Origin: Acanthococcus lagerstroemiae | Lineage: Eukaryota > Arthropoda > Insecta > Hemiptera > Eriococcidae | Reading direction: 5' to 3' | NCBI GenBank assembly: GCA_031841125.1 | Contig: CM063108.1 | Span: 24,045,399 to 24,109,398 of the forward strand | DNA length: 64,000 bases | Part shown: positions 19,877 through 31,262 of the stretch, one piece after another | Layout of the letters: each line of letters opens with the position of its first letter | Position numbering within the stretch: position 1 is the first letter of the stretch | Translations under genes and position numbers: made by a program | Notes under the pieces: model-generated | Seen by the model: only the letters and a program-made list of their open reading frames with translations | Database searches by the model: none | What the model was told of the DNA's origin: nothing

Positions 19877-22317
19877 ATTGCCAAGGAATATGTCCAGAAA
19901 ACGTCTCCCAGAAATTCTGGTAAGCGAGGGTGAATTTACTAATCTTCAAGCTACCGATCCCCCTAAAATCTCATGCGAAATCAAAAGACAAAAACTTTCA
20001 CTGGCAAAAGACAATAAGAAAAATTCAGTTGGGAAAACCCCTCATTTTGAAAATAAAAACAGAAGGAAAAAACTCTCTCTGAACAAATCCAAATCTGAAC
20101 TCACCGAAATAAAAGTAGGTACAATAAACGTATGAACACTTCGTATGAAAACCTAATCGAACTGGAGAAGGCATTCATGCACTCCAACATGGCGATTGTA
20201 GGTCTGTCGGAAGTCCGTAGAAGAGGGGAGAAAATCCACGTCACCTAGAAAGGAAATCTGCTATACTACATAGGTAACAAGGAAGGTCAAAAAGGAGTAG
20301 GCTTTTTAATATCAGCAAATTATAAACCCTTAATAAAAGAAATAAAAGGTATCTCTGACAGGATAGCCATACTAAAAACGGAATTCCAAAAAACAATTAT
20401 AACATGTGTTCAGGTTTATGCCCCCATCTCCACAGCCGAAGAGGAAGAAATAGACAAATTTTATGAACAAGTGGATGAAATAGTAATAAATGAGCAAAAC
20501 AGTAAAAGAAAGGACTTCATACTAATGGGGAACTGGAATAGCCAAGTAGGTCAAACACAAAAATATGAGAGTAGTACAATAGGCAATTTTGGATTCGGGA
20601 ACAGAAACAAAAGAGGCTGGAAACTCCTAAGATTTTGCCAAGAACAAAAGCTAAAAATAGTTAATAGTTTCTTCAAAAAAAGGAAAGAAAGAAGATGGAC
20701 ATGGATCTCACCAACCAAAGAGTATGAAACCTTGATAAACTACATAATAACCCCAGTAAAAAACAAAGCAATAGTAAATTTCGACATTCAAAATAAATTC
20801 GAATACCATTCAGAATCAGACCACCGACTAATAACAATAAAAATGCAAACTGATAAGCACAACATCCGATTTAGCAATAGGAACAGCAGAGGCGACGGAA
20901 AAATTAATCCCAAAGTATCAACAAGAGCTGAAGGAACAAATAGCAGAACTGAAATTAAGATTAAAGGTCGAAACTAGTGTAGAAACACTGTACAAATCAA
21001 TAACAGGAATAATAAAAAATACTCCAAAAAGTACAACAGACGAAATGGTAGTATACAAAAGGAAAAACCCAAAGGTGGGAAAAATCAAGGATGATATCAA
21101 ACTACTACTAAAAAAAAAAAGTGTCAACTCTTAGGGACTAGAAGGAAAGAGGCAAGAGAGTAAATAAACGAAGTTTCGAAGCTAATCCGTAAGAAATTGA
21201 GAGAAAAAAATTTCTTTGTAAAAAATGATATCAAAAAAACTATGGAAACCAATAAAAATATTTAAAAAAATGAAAAAACAGACATGTCTCGGTCTGCATT
21301 AGACTACGCACTTTATATGCTCCCAAGGGGAAAGGATCTGCGATATGAAAGGAATAAACAAATTTATAACGAAGTATTATGCAAAATTATACGACGACGA
21401 TAAATACAGCAACTTCAACTACAACGAAGAAGGAGAAATGCCATATTTCCTTGAAAAAGAAATTAAAGCAATAGTTGTCCAATTGAAACCAGGGAAAAGT
21501 CCGGGCCACGACAATATAACTAATGAAAACATAAAAATGGGGGGGGGAAGGAAATGGTATCAATACTAACATAACTATTTAACAAGATCTTAGATTCGGG
21601 AGAAATACCAGCAAACTGGAAATTTTCGGACATAATATAATACTATTTAAAAAGGGAGATAGACATAAGGTGGAAAACTATCACCCCATAACGCTCAGCC
21701 CCACTGTAAAAAATCTTTTCCGAAACAATAAAAAACAGATTCACACCCATTCTATTAGAACAGCAATCAATAGAGCAGGCAGGCTTTCGCAGATCCTTTT
21801 CAACTCTGGACCATCTACATGCAGTTAATCAAAATCATAGAAAAAGCAACGAATACAGTATAAATATTTTTATTGGGCTAATAGACCATATCAAGTCATT
21901 TGACTCCATAAGACGTGAATTTATGATATCAGCGTTGATAAACCAAGGGGTCCCATCAAAATATATCCAATAATAGGAGGAATATACGGAGGCAAGGATA
22001 AAACGGATATAAAAGGGGACTACTTTGAAATCCAAAAAGGAGTTCAAGGCGACGCACTATCGCCGATCCTCTTTAACTGCGCACTTGAAGAAATATTCAG
22101 GAACTTAAACTGGGAGAAAAACGACTGAACACGAATGGTACAAAAATCACAAATTTAAGATTCGCCGATGATATCACCCTGTTTTCCGAATCAGAAATAG
22201 AACTAGCAGAAATGATAGACGAATTGAGTGAATACAGTGCAAAAGCAGGACTTCATATCAACGCTCAAAAAACAATAGTATTAACTAAAGGCAATTCCTC
22301 GTTGAAAATATACCTAT

Positions 22318-22984
22318 GGTGTGGTGGGACGTATGGCGATGCACGCATGCCAAAGTGGTCCCTATGACACCGCACCCCTGGCCCCGGAATCCACCCTTTT
22401 GAGTATCGCATCAGTGACTGGAGGGACGCCTTGGGGCCAGGCCTGAGCCCCCATTTCTACTTACCGTAACGGTGCGCGCGTCCTACCAGGGCCACCATGG
22501 GGTTCCCTACTAACCGAGGTTCGCACTCCCTGAGCGCTCGCCTGGAATTCAGGTCCCCCACGGCCGGACGCGCTGCCTCTCTTCACTCATCTCTCACCTC
22601 TTCGTCTTGGTCCGTGTGTCGACGCAGGCAGGTGGTGACGACGGGTGAGCCCTGCCGGTGGGTCCGCAACGCAGCTGCAACAGATCTTCTAGGATGGTAC
22701 AGAATTCTCCTCCTGTTCGATGGTATGGGCCGAGCTTGGTAAATCGCCGGCCCTCTGTCTCGACCACTCCGTCTGCGTCTTCTTCCTCATGATGGCCGAG
22801 ACAAAGGCCGACACCCAATTCTAACTGCTTCCGTTCTACATCGTCTCCGGAACCAGGGTGTCCGGCGCGAGACAACTGATCACGTCGTCGTCGTTGATGC
22901 TTCCTCTTCTTCCGTCATCGCCGGGATCGATCGCTGTTGTGGCCGTCCCGCGCCTCTCCTGCTCCCAGGCCTCAAAGCGAAGGG
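22318..22984 (-). mobile_element. GC-rich retroposon R (long copy) inside the LINE
   Basis: On the minus strand the last 105 or so bases (22420-22318) match two short, TSD-bounded copies at 43916-44021 and 54303-54418. They share ACTGATGCGATRCYCGAAAG, TTTGGCATGCGTGCATCGC and the end CCCACCACACC. About 560 further GC-rich bases lie upstream. Weak 6-bp flanks ACCTAT/ACTTAT (22312-22317, 22985-22990) join the LINE as Y-T-Y-L-G-Q. 3'-anchored copies with 14-15 bp duplications mean LINE-type retroposition; this may be a long SINE or a LINE 5'/3' UTR fragment. Confidence 0.75.
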
Positions 22985-23902
22985 ACTTATCTTGGCCAAA
23001 AGGTAGCCTTTACAAAACACGTAGAAAAAGAAATTAATACAAGCATCACTAAAGCTTGGGCCAAATACTGGTCACTAAGAGAAATCTTCAAAGGCCCTTT
23101 CAATCTCACTCACAAAAGTCAAATTTTTAACGCATGTGTAGTCCCAACGCAGGGTATTCATTTTCTGGAAAACCTGGAAAAGTCAGGGAATTTTGGAATT
23201 TTCAGCATTTTTCACCTAAAAGTCAGGAAATTTTGTAAACAAGTCGACTGCGAAATTCTGTAGTATTTCAAATAGATTTTACCCTATTTCTTATTGAAAA
23301 AATTTTTCCTTCGCTTCGCTCAAGCAATTTTCTTATGTTTTTTCTTTCACAGGAAAAGGACGTGGGTAATACAACCCCCTCTCCTATCGCAGTTGTGCAG
23401 AGTGTGTTGGTGTGATGAAATCGTTTTCATGGTATTCGTTTTGCATCTACATCTTTCTATTAAGACGGCTATACACTATTTCGTATTTCGTGACTTTTCA
23501 CGAACCGTTTCACGAAAAATATGACGAAACGCGAACCAATCCCTGTACACTTTTCCCAATATCAGCTGTTTCGTGTTTTCATCTCATCCTGTTCGCGAGA
23601 ATCTGAAAATCGGCGCGAAAAGACGCGAAAATGAAGAAATATAGCTCCTCTCCCCAGTGTAAAAATTATTTTGAGAAAATCGTAATGATACGAAAATTTG
23701 GAAACCAATGAATTCACCTTCTGGAACATCTTGCCATCGGGTTTTTCTTCGGCTCCCCTCTCCTTTGCAACCGAGATTTTAGGGTACGAGTAAGTAATCT
23801 AAAAATTTGAAAAAAACGTAAAGACCGCTTAATAATTATTATCACGTTACGGAAGAGTCCACTGCCTTCAAATATATGACCTTATATTGTATCTGTCGAT
23901 AC

Positions 23903-25917
23903 CATGGGCATAGCCAGCGAGGGGCAAGGGGGAAACTACCTCCCCTCCGGATTTTGAAAAAAAATTATGTTCCAGTGCCCACAAGATTATTTTCGAATAT
24001 TTAAAGCCAACTGAATAAAATTCGCAGAAAATAGGATGTCGAAAATGTGTGACTGGCCCCACACTGATAGCAAAGCAGTGACTGGCACCTGCACAAACGC
24101 GTTCACATGTGGAAGCTGTTAAACGTAAGGGAACCAATCAACATTTGTAAATAAAATGAGTTATTAGTATCGTTGGAAAGAGCGTAAAAAGTATAATTTT
24201 TCAAAATTGGGCCCCCGATTCAAAAATATGTACTCACGTTGAAAAAAAGCTTATCAGTAAACGCTGTGTCATTCATATAGTTTCTACACCGCTCTTGTAC
24301 TTCGAATCACGTGTTCTCAAAGAACAGATTTTGCTGGTTGGTTCCCTTACGCTTAGCGTCCATATCATATCTTCCCGACGAGTTGAATCTTGAGTGAGAT
24401 TGCGGTGAGCAGCGGAGCGCAGTAGAGTAGGTCTAGTCATTGGCGGCGAGGCAAGCAATCTCAGTCTCAGTGTCTTGGCAGCTTCAGTTGACTTATTAAC
24501 AGGCATTCTGCGTGTTGTGTACCATGAGAAATGAAGTATTGTTTGTTTTTGATTACGTCTGACTCTGTACGGATACTGAGAAAAGTATCAGTAGTTGCTG
24601 AATTCGAATACTGATTGCATCAGTCCTTTTGTCTAGCCTTGATTTGAAACCAAAAATCCAAATTTTAGACGATCCGAATCAGATGAAACTATCTTGGCAT
24701 TAAAAATTGAACGAATTATGGAAACTGTAGTTTTTAGATCATCGATTCACGTACAGCGTCAGATTTTCCATCAGATCCTAATATGGGCCCAGAAATTCAA
24801 TTTTTTTCCAGTCTAAGATACTATTCGGATTTTGCTTTAAAAAATGCTTAGTATGTAAAAAAGGTATATGGGTGTCTTGCATCGTTGAGTCCAAAAAGCG
24901 TGTCAAATTTTTAATCCGTTAATTTCGATTTAGGCCGCAGAATCCTAATTTAGCCCCTTCAAATAAAGTAACTCAGAAGATCAAATAACATACATCAATC
25001 AGATTTCGATATGACCCGTGTTGGTATGCCAATTTCCAATTTTTTCCTCTCTGAAGAAGTCAATTTAACCATGCCAGAAAAAGTGGATAAGGTACCGGAA
25101 TGAGGATTTTTTGATCGCTAATTTCGTGATGTATAGATTTTTGGTCCAACCCGGATTTGGACCCCAGGATACAAATTTGCTGACACGTCTAGCACAAGAG
25201 TAATTTCTGATGAAAGTCATGGTCTTCGATGAAAAGAGGATTAGGCTGTTGTCAATATTTCGGCTGGGTGCACTTCGAAGATTAAAAATATTACTTCGTT
25301 TCTGGTTAGAAATAGGGCAAAAGTTAGTGGAAATATTCAAGGAGAAAAACAGATGAGTGCATGGCTTAAAAATTATCAATGTGTCGGGGGAGAAATGGGA
25401 AAATACAAAACTAGGAAAAATTCATGATGAGCCAGTATACGAGAATGGGGAAGAAATGCCTAGTAATCTTGCGGGATTTTTTTGGTACCTATAATTTCCG
25501 GCGAGAGTCGGTACCATATGCAAAAATAAATGAAAACCGACTCAGTGATGAACCTGTGTTGTACTCCTGTATCGCCTGTACTCTTTTAAAGTCTGTTGAA
25601 ATGAAAACCATCACCGTCTGGTGAGACAGTACAATGACCTCGACTGCATCTTATACTCGTCGCTTGAACCAGTGAATATTACTGGCAACTATGTAGGCTG
25701 CCAATTTGTACCTTTGAGGAACCTGCAGATCTCCAACTTATACTCTAAATGTACTGACGCCAATTTCGCCTCTTCCTGTATACAATATACACGGTGTATA
25801 ATGGTGGCTGCCAGACTGCATCATATCTATATGACTCCAGTTTATACCGCAAATAAGTATATTTTTAATTCTATATTTTTGCCCCCCCCCCTGGAAAAAG
25901 TTCTAGCTACGCCCATG
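23903..25917. mobile_element. hAT-type element (CATGGGCGTAGC family), 2.0 kb, TSD GTCGATAC
   Basis: An exact 8-bp duplication GTCGATAC (23895-23902, 25918-25925) flanks TIRs CATGGGCATAGCCAG and, inward from the right, CATGGGCGTAGCTAG. It is the longer relative of 2943-3176, sharing GATTATTTTCGAATATTTAAA, the AGCCAACTGAATAAAATTCG-like segment and the CTGGAAAAAGTTCTAG end. No transposase frame survives. A further inverted-repeat element is nested at 24110-24362. Confidence 0.9.
24110..24362. repeat. Innermost TIR element (GTAAGGGAACCAA ends)
   Basis: Left TGGAAGCTGTTAAACGTAAG GGAACCAA and right, read inward, TGGACGCTAAGCGTAAGG GAACCAACC form TIRs of about 28 bases with a few differences. A partial copy lies at 15780-15932. 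No TSD identified. This is the fourth level of nesting in the LINE. Confidence 0.65.
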
Positions 25918-27430
25918 GTCGATACTCTTAAATTGAAGCCTCTTCCGCCTCTCCTGGTGCCATAATTTTTCAGATCTTGACCACCTTTTTACTTTCATAG
26001 CATTTGTCGTTAGATATGCTGGAGATTTTTCACCTGGGTTCCAGAATTAATTTTTATAGGTATTTTCCCTCCCTCCTAAACCATTCAGGCTCCGCGAGGG
26101 AGGGGATAATTCCGGATACTCTGGTTTTCCTCAAGTTCCAGATTCTTTACGAGATTCTCGTCAATTTTTTGGACAGGATAGCCAACCAAGCTCTGAGTCG
26201 ATGATTTCGAATATCGCCTCAGATATTTTTATCCGACCCCTTCCAGAGCACTGTCGTAATACGAATTCAGATTCTCCGGCGAAAAATTGCACGAAGTATC
26301 GAAATAGGGGTGGTTTTGTGTCGCTGATTTCGAATATCGCTTCCGAATTTTAATCTGGACCAAATTTAAGCTCCTGTGCTTTTTCAGTTGATTTACGACG
26401 TTATTTTCTATTTGCAACATTTTGAATAAATAAGACTGTATTTTTACCCTGTTCGATGGCTTTAATTAGAAAGGGTGAATATCGAGTCAATCGTTGCTTG
26501 TCCTACGCTCTTGCTACCTCATGGGTCGCATCAGGAGGGACAGGATCCAAAAATTACCCCTCGAATGCAGTGACCTCCAAAACCTATAAACCAATTTTCG
26601 AATTTTATTCTTTCATCCCCCCTTCACGGTCGGCATTAAGTCACACGAAAAAAAATCAATGAAGCTGTTAATTGACATCGCACCACGCTGCACCCGTTTT
26701 TATTTCCATCATTAAATTTTTACACCCTCTCTGCCATAGCTTCATAAGCACACGGTAGTAAAAAAAAAGTTGTGGAGTGATTGATGATATTCGCCGCCGA
26801 CGATGTTCGAAAAAATTTCACCCCCCCCCTCTTTGCATGTGTAATTTTTATTTGAAGGGTCTGGAAAACTGGAAAAATTAGCCTGGAAAACCTGGAAGAG
26901 TCAGGGAAAATCATTTCCGAACAAGAATGGATACCCTGCAACGTTAACATATGGATGCCAAACCTGGACCCTAAGTGAAAAAATCCATGATAGAATAAGG
27001 ACTACCCAAAACTCCTTGGAACACTCCGTACTAGGTATTAAGAAAAAGGATCATATTAAGATAGAAACGATAAGGAGCAAACTGGGACGTAACGTTGACG
27101 TAATAAGGCACATTCGACGCATGAAATGGAAGTGGGAAGGCCACATCTCCCGCCTCACGGATGACCGATGGGCCTACAGAGCTACCTTTTGGCAACCTCT
27201 AAACTACAAGAGGAAAAAGGTGCGTCAAAAACTAAGGTGGAAGAACGACATTAAAAAATTCCTAAAAACACAAAATTATCAAAAAATTTCAAAAAGCAGG
27301 CAAGAATGGGATCGGTTGCAAGAAACTTTTGCTCTTCATGGGCCGGGAATAATTGCGTGAGCCCTGATCCGGGTTCCAAATCGGAAATTTAGATGTAAAC
27401 ATCATTAGTAATTCACAATAAAGGTGATTA

Positions 27431-27915
27431 GGATTTTGATTATGTCCAGAAAAGCAATCTTCAGGGAGAAAAAAAAAACTGTTTCAAAAGGTTCATTCTT
27501 TATACCGGACACTTCCGAAAATTTCTGCTTCAGAACGTAACATTCATTCATTTGTGTGTGAGGTGGCCCTGTGTGCGCCGAGTACTCGGACTTTGCAGTC
27601 CATTATGCAGTCCTCCTCCTAGGACTGCTCATTATTGAATTATTTTCTTTTAGTTTTATCCTGCATCGCCTTGTATAGTCGTTGGCGAAGTGAGAGAACT
27701 GCTCTCTGATTGGACGATGTCAAGCCGGGAAAACGGTGTTGATCACAGAACGACTGAAAATGATCTGCTTCTTATGTGCGTATTTCAGGCTGCATAATCG
27801 GTGGTGTGGCCTTTTTGCCTGTGTACTGCTTTATCGACTGCCAACGTTAAATAATTTGCGACAATATCTACAAAAGGAACCTTTAGGCGTTTGTCAGTTG
27901 GTGGGCTAGTCCGTC
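27431..27915. other. Unassigned spacer
   Basis: Nothing recognised between the LINE 3' end and the SINE. Confidence 0.3.
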
Positions 27916-27924
27916 TCTGTACGT

Positions 27925-28144
27925 GATTCTTTTCTAATTAACTCTCTACCCGAGCCCTGGAATCCGCCCTTTCGAGCATTACCTCAGTGACGTCGGGGAG
28001 GCTGTTAGGGCTGTCTTAGCCTTCTTCCATTCTGGCCGAAAAACTGGCCTAGATCGAAATCTTGCGAGTTGCTACGTGGGCTGGAACCCGGGACCTCCGG
28101 ATTCCGAGACCAACGCGCTATCCACTCGGCCAACCAGACCCCCT
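27925..28144 (-). mobile_element. tRNA-derived SINE (family S1)
   Basis: Minus-strand SINE. TGGCCGAGTGG (pol III A box) at about 28132-28122 and GGGTTCCAGCC (B box) about 33 bases downstream belong to a tRNA-like head. The tail runs GGCGGATTCCAGGGCTCGGG then GAGAGTTAATTAGAAAAGAA. TSD TCTGTACGT at 27916-27924 and 28145-28153. Other copies: 37508-37716 and 58654-58870. Confidence 0.88.
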
Positions 28145-28153
28145 TCTGTACGT

Positions 28154-29422
28154 CATTAAGCTCTACTCTAATAATTATAAATTGTAAAATATTTTCAATT
28201 TCAGGCTTCGGCCTTCGATGATAATTTGTTCTTTAGGCAGTCATCTCGGTTTCGGCCCGACAACTTTTTAATTACCGAAAGCTGGTGGGATTATTTGGCT
28301 TTCGTCTGATGTCACGTTCGAACTTCCGTACTTTCAGTATTCGAGGGTTCCTGGTCTAGTTCGGTTTAGTTCGTACTCAATCCTGAAATAATTACTTGGA
28401 AGGTACCTTCGATTTTTCACTAACGAGTGCGGTTGGAACCTCGGGAACATATATTCATCTCGAAGTAAGTTAAACTCGGGTGTGCAGATTACAGAAACGA
28501 TCGTCGAATTTCCTTTGTGAATTCTTCTCTGCACCGTGGTCACGTAAAGCTATATGAGCTTTTCTTTCGCTTCGCTTCGTTTCCTGTAATATCGAAGTCA
28601 GAAAAAGTTCTTTCGTCGTTCAAAACGAACACGTAAAAACTTCTTCGCAAACTGGAATTAGTTTTAATAAAAGAGCCGGTGTAGACTTTTTCCAACATAT
28701 TTTATATTTATACGGACGTTAATTTTCAATTGCCTGATAATTACCTCGGACAGGACGTGTTTCCGTCGGGTTTTCGTTGTTGTTTCGGGTTAGAAATGTG
28801 TTCGCAGTTTCAAAAAGTTGGCGCTGGTCGAGGGGTTAGGTTTCGAATTGTGGCGTATTAAGCTGTCGACGCGAAGTAGAGCAGGCCATCGTAATAGTAA
28901 TTTGAAAAAATAAACTTCGCAATCTTTTCGGCAGCCATTTTCGGTTTTCATTTAACCTTCTCCGGCTGATTATACCAACCGCCATTGACTCGATTTGACT
29001 TTCTCAGTAGATTCTAGTTTTATAGGCGAAAAACGAAATAACTACAAAGGTGGTAAGGGAGATAAAATGTAATTTTTCAGACGAAAATGATCTGCTCTTC
29101 TTATTGAAGAATTATGAAATATGTATTCAAGGTTAACGTTTTCAGAATTAGTTTTCTAGCTACTTAAAGTATCATTTGTACGGCCTCCCACACCAAAGGA
29201 AACTGAAAAAATTGGGAGATTATTTAGCAAGCTGATGAAAAGGCGCTTTGAGGGATTTCGGAGACGAAATGCTATAGCAGGGTAAGAGAGATGAATTGGC
29301 TTAAGTCGATTTTTTTCCTTCTTTTTTTTTCAGTCCTCTATTTGCAGTGGTAAAACAGAAAATTTCAGAGCCCATCGTAACAATCCTACCCCCCCCCGCT
29401 CTAGTCGGGTGTGGCCTCGAAA
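28154..29422. other. Unassigned region
   Basis: Moderately CpG-containing DNA with no recognised gene or repeat. The 69-codon minus frame at 28543-28334 has no known motif. Confidence 0.3.
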
Positions 29423-29424
29423 TA

Positions 29425-31260
29425 CAGGGTGTTCCGGGAGTGAACGATAAAACTTCGCCTGGTTATACACCAGACTTAGTACATTGATGTTATAAGGGTT
29501 GCATCGCTCCGTAACTTAAAGGCGCTGCGGCGTTGAAAATTGAAATTTAATTTTCGTGTATCGAAAAGTCGAATAAAATATGATAAATTTTGGTTTATTA
29601 AAATTCTGAATTAAGAGATAACCTACCATATTTGGTATCAAATTAAAGAAGCGATCTTAGCGGATAAATTAGGACTATAACGAACAATTTTTGTTCATCT
29701 GGGACCAAGAAAAATAAAAAAAGAAGTGATGAAAAAAAATCAAAAATTGACACGACACACTGTTTTTTATTGTAATTTGAGAAACTGACCTATCAACACC
29801 ATGATATTTTAAGCTAAATAATAGCAGAAGGTTGCGGTCTTTCAAAACAGCTCAGTACTTCTAGTCTCTAAGTCGCTTCGTCTTAGAGTTCTTCGCAAAG
29901 AAAGTAAAAGGCTGAATTTCCATCACCTGATTTTAACAAAGTAAAACCAATGTACACTTTCTTTCATAAAATCTCTAGAAATGAAATACATTCACAAAAT
30001 CTAATTTCTAATTGAAGAGAAGATTCTACCGAGTAAATTAGGACTGTAATGAGCTATTCTCCTAAATTGTAAGGACTGAGGAACATAAAATGGTGGAAGT
30101 CGACAAAGTGATGAAAACAATGAATTTTCAACGTAACATTTTAAAATGATGGACAAAATAATTCTGCATTTGGACCACCGTTTACAGCCTATGTTAGCTT
30201 TATTTTCAGTGACCAAAACTTTCTCAATCCTGCTCATGCAGCTCATCCTTCAAATAACGCACAACTGCGATCTTCTCAGTTTCTCTGAAATTTGTCGCAT
30301 CTACATGTTAAATTTTCTTTCCTTAGCAATGTAGGAGGGGGAAAAAAAACTGATGTAATGCACTGCACAATAAGTATGCTCTCAAAGTAAACGGAAATGA
30401 AGACGTAAACGTTTGTGAAAAATCGAAACGGGAATTTTGACGAGTGGCCACACTAGTAATAGGTAGAGGCTTCACCCTGGGAGCTAATTCGAACACATTC
30501 GTAATAATTCTGTCATACCCATAAATACGTGACAATCATAAATTTTTGTATTTATTTTTTTCAAAAGTCATGTGCATCTATGTAGAAACAGGCTGTATTA
30601 TCGCTTCTTTTTAATTTTTCTTGATTCCTAACGAACGAAAACTCTAAATTTGTCCGCGGAAATCTCCTCTTTCAATTGATACCACATTTGATGGATTTTC
30701 TCTGGATTCTAAATTTTAATAAATTGAAATGTTTTACATTTCGTTCGATTTTTGGATGAAATTTTCGAAATCCTAATTTCTTTCTTTGTAAATAACTCTA
30801 AAACGAAGCGACTTAGAGACTAGAAGTACTGAGCTGTTTTGAAAGAGCGCAACCTTCTGCTATTGTTTAGCTTAAAATATCATGGTGTTGATTGGTCAGT
30901 TTCTCAAATTACAATGAAAAACAGTGTTTCGCGTCAATTTTTGATTTTTTTTTTCATCACTTCTTTTTTATTTTACTTGGTCCCAGATGAGTAAAAATTG
31001 TTCGTTATAGTCTTAATTTGTCCGCTGGGATCTCTTCTTTAATTTGATACCAAATATGATAGGTTATCTCTTAATTCAGAATTTTCATAAACCAAAATTC
31101 ATCATATTTTATTCGATTTTTCGATACACGAAAATTAAAATTTATTTTTCAACACCGCAGCGCCTCCAAGTTGCGGAGCGATGCAACCCTAATAACATCA
31201 ATGTACAAAGTCTGGTATATAACCAGGCGAAGTTTTATCGTCCACTCCCGGAATACCCTG
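29425..31260. mobile_element. Foldback element, 1.84 kb, arms of about 480 bp, TA TSD (Tc1/mariner-type MITE)
   Basis: Ends CAGGGTGTTCCGGGAGTG and, inward from the right, CAGGGTATTCCGGGAGTG, each flanked by TA (29423-29424, 31261-31262). The arms pair for about 480 bases (29425-29905 with 30790-31260), including GATAAAACTTCGCCTGG and CTAGAAGTACTGAGCTGTTT on the right arm against its complement on the left. The TA target and CAGGGTG ends fit Tc1/mariner-type MITEs. An inner diverged repeat of the arm segment (AAATTAGGACTRTAAYGARC) appears at about 29665 and 30025. No transposase. Confidence 0.88.
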
Positions 31261-31262
31261 TA

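Larger units (their letters stand above)
23150..26938. mobile_element. TIR transposon with CAGGGTATYCAT ends, TSD CAACG, inside the LINE
   Basis: Ends CAGGGTATTCAT (23150) and, inward from the right, CAGGGTATCCAT; 11 of 12 match. CTGGAAAACCTGGAARAGTC followed by AGGG occurs near both ends (23165 onward, and 26875-26905 in the same orientation). CAACG at 23145-23149 and 26939-26943 is the duplication. Joining across it restores V-V-P-T-L-T-Y-G in the LINE. A 5-bp duplication with CAGGG ends suggests the hAT5 group, but this is inference. No transposase recognised. About 2.0 kb of its length is a later insertion (23903-25917). Confidence 0.85.
19878..27430 (+). pseudogene. LINE family A, near full length, interrupted by two insertions
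   Basis: A basic leader (MSRKRLPEILVSEG...) runs into KVGTINV, the start of an APE endonuclease. Endonuclease motifs: VGLSEVRRRGEK (catalytic Glu), DFILMGNWNSQ (normally GDWN or GDFN, here Asp to Asn), IGNFGFGNRNKRG, RRWTWISPTKEYETLINYI and SESDHRLI (SDH). RT parts: LKPGKSPGHDNITNENIK, KVENYHPITLSP, YFEIQKGVQGDALSPILF (motif B), TNLRFADDITLFSE (motif C), YTYLGQKVAFTKHVEK, NACVVPT/LTYGCQTW, and the tail RAYRATFWQPL-like...KLRWKNDIKKFL...LQETFALHGPG, ending at 27357. The insertions at 22318-22984 and 23150-26938 disrupt it. Removing each with one duplication copy restores the frame. Other frameshifts show it is dead. Confidence 0.92.

Noticed and set aside
22497..22875. GC-rich ORFs (81 and 93 codons) as host coding exons
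   Set aside because: They lie within the retroposon inserted into LINE A; composition rather than selection explains the open frames.
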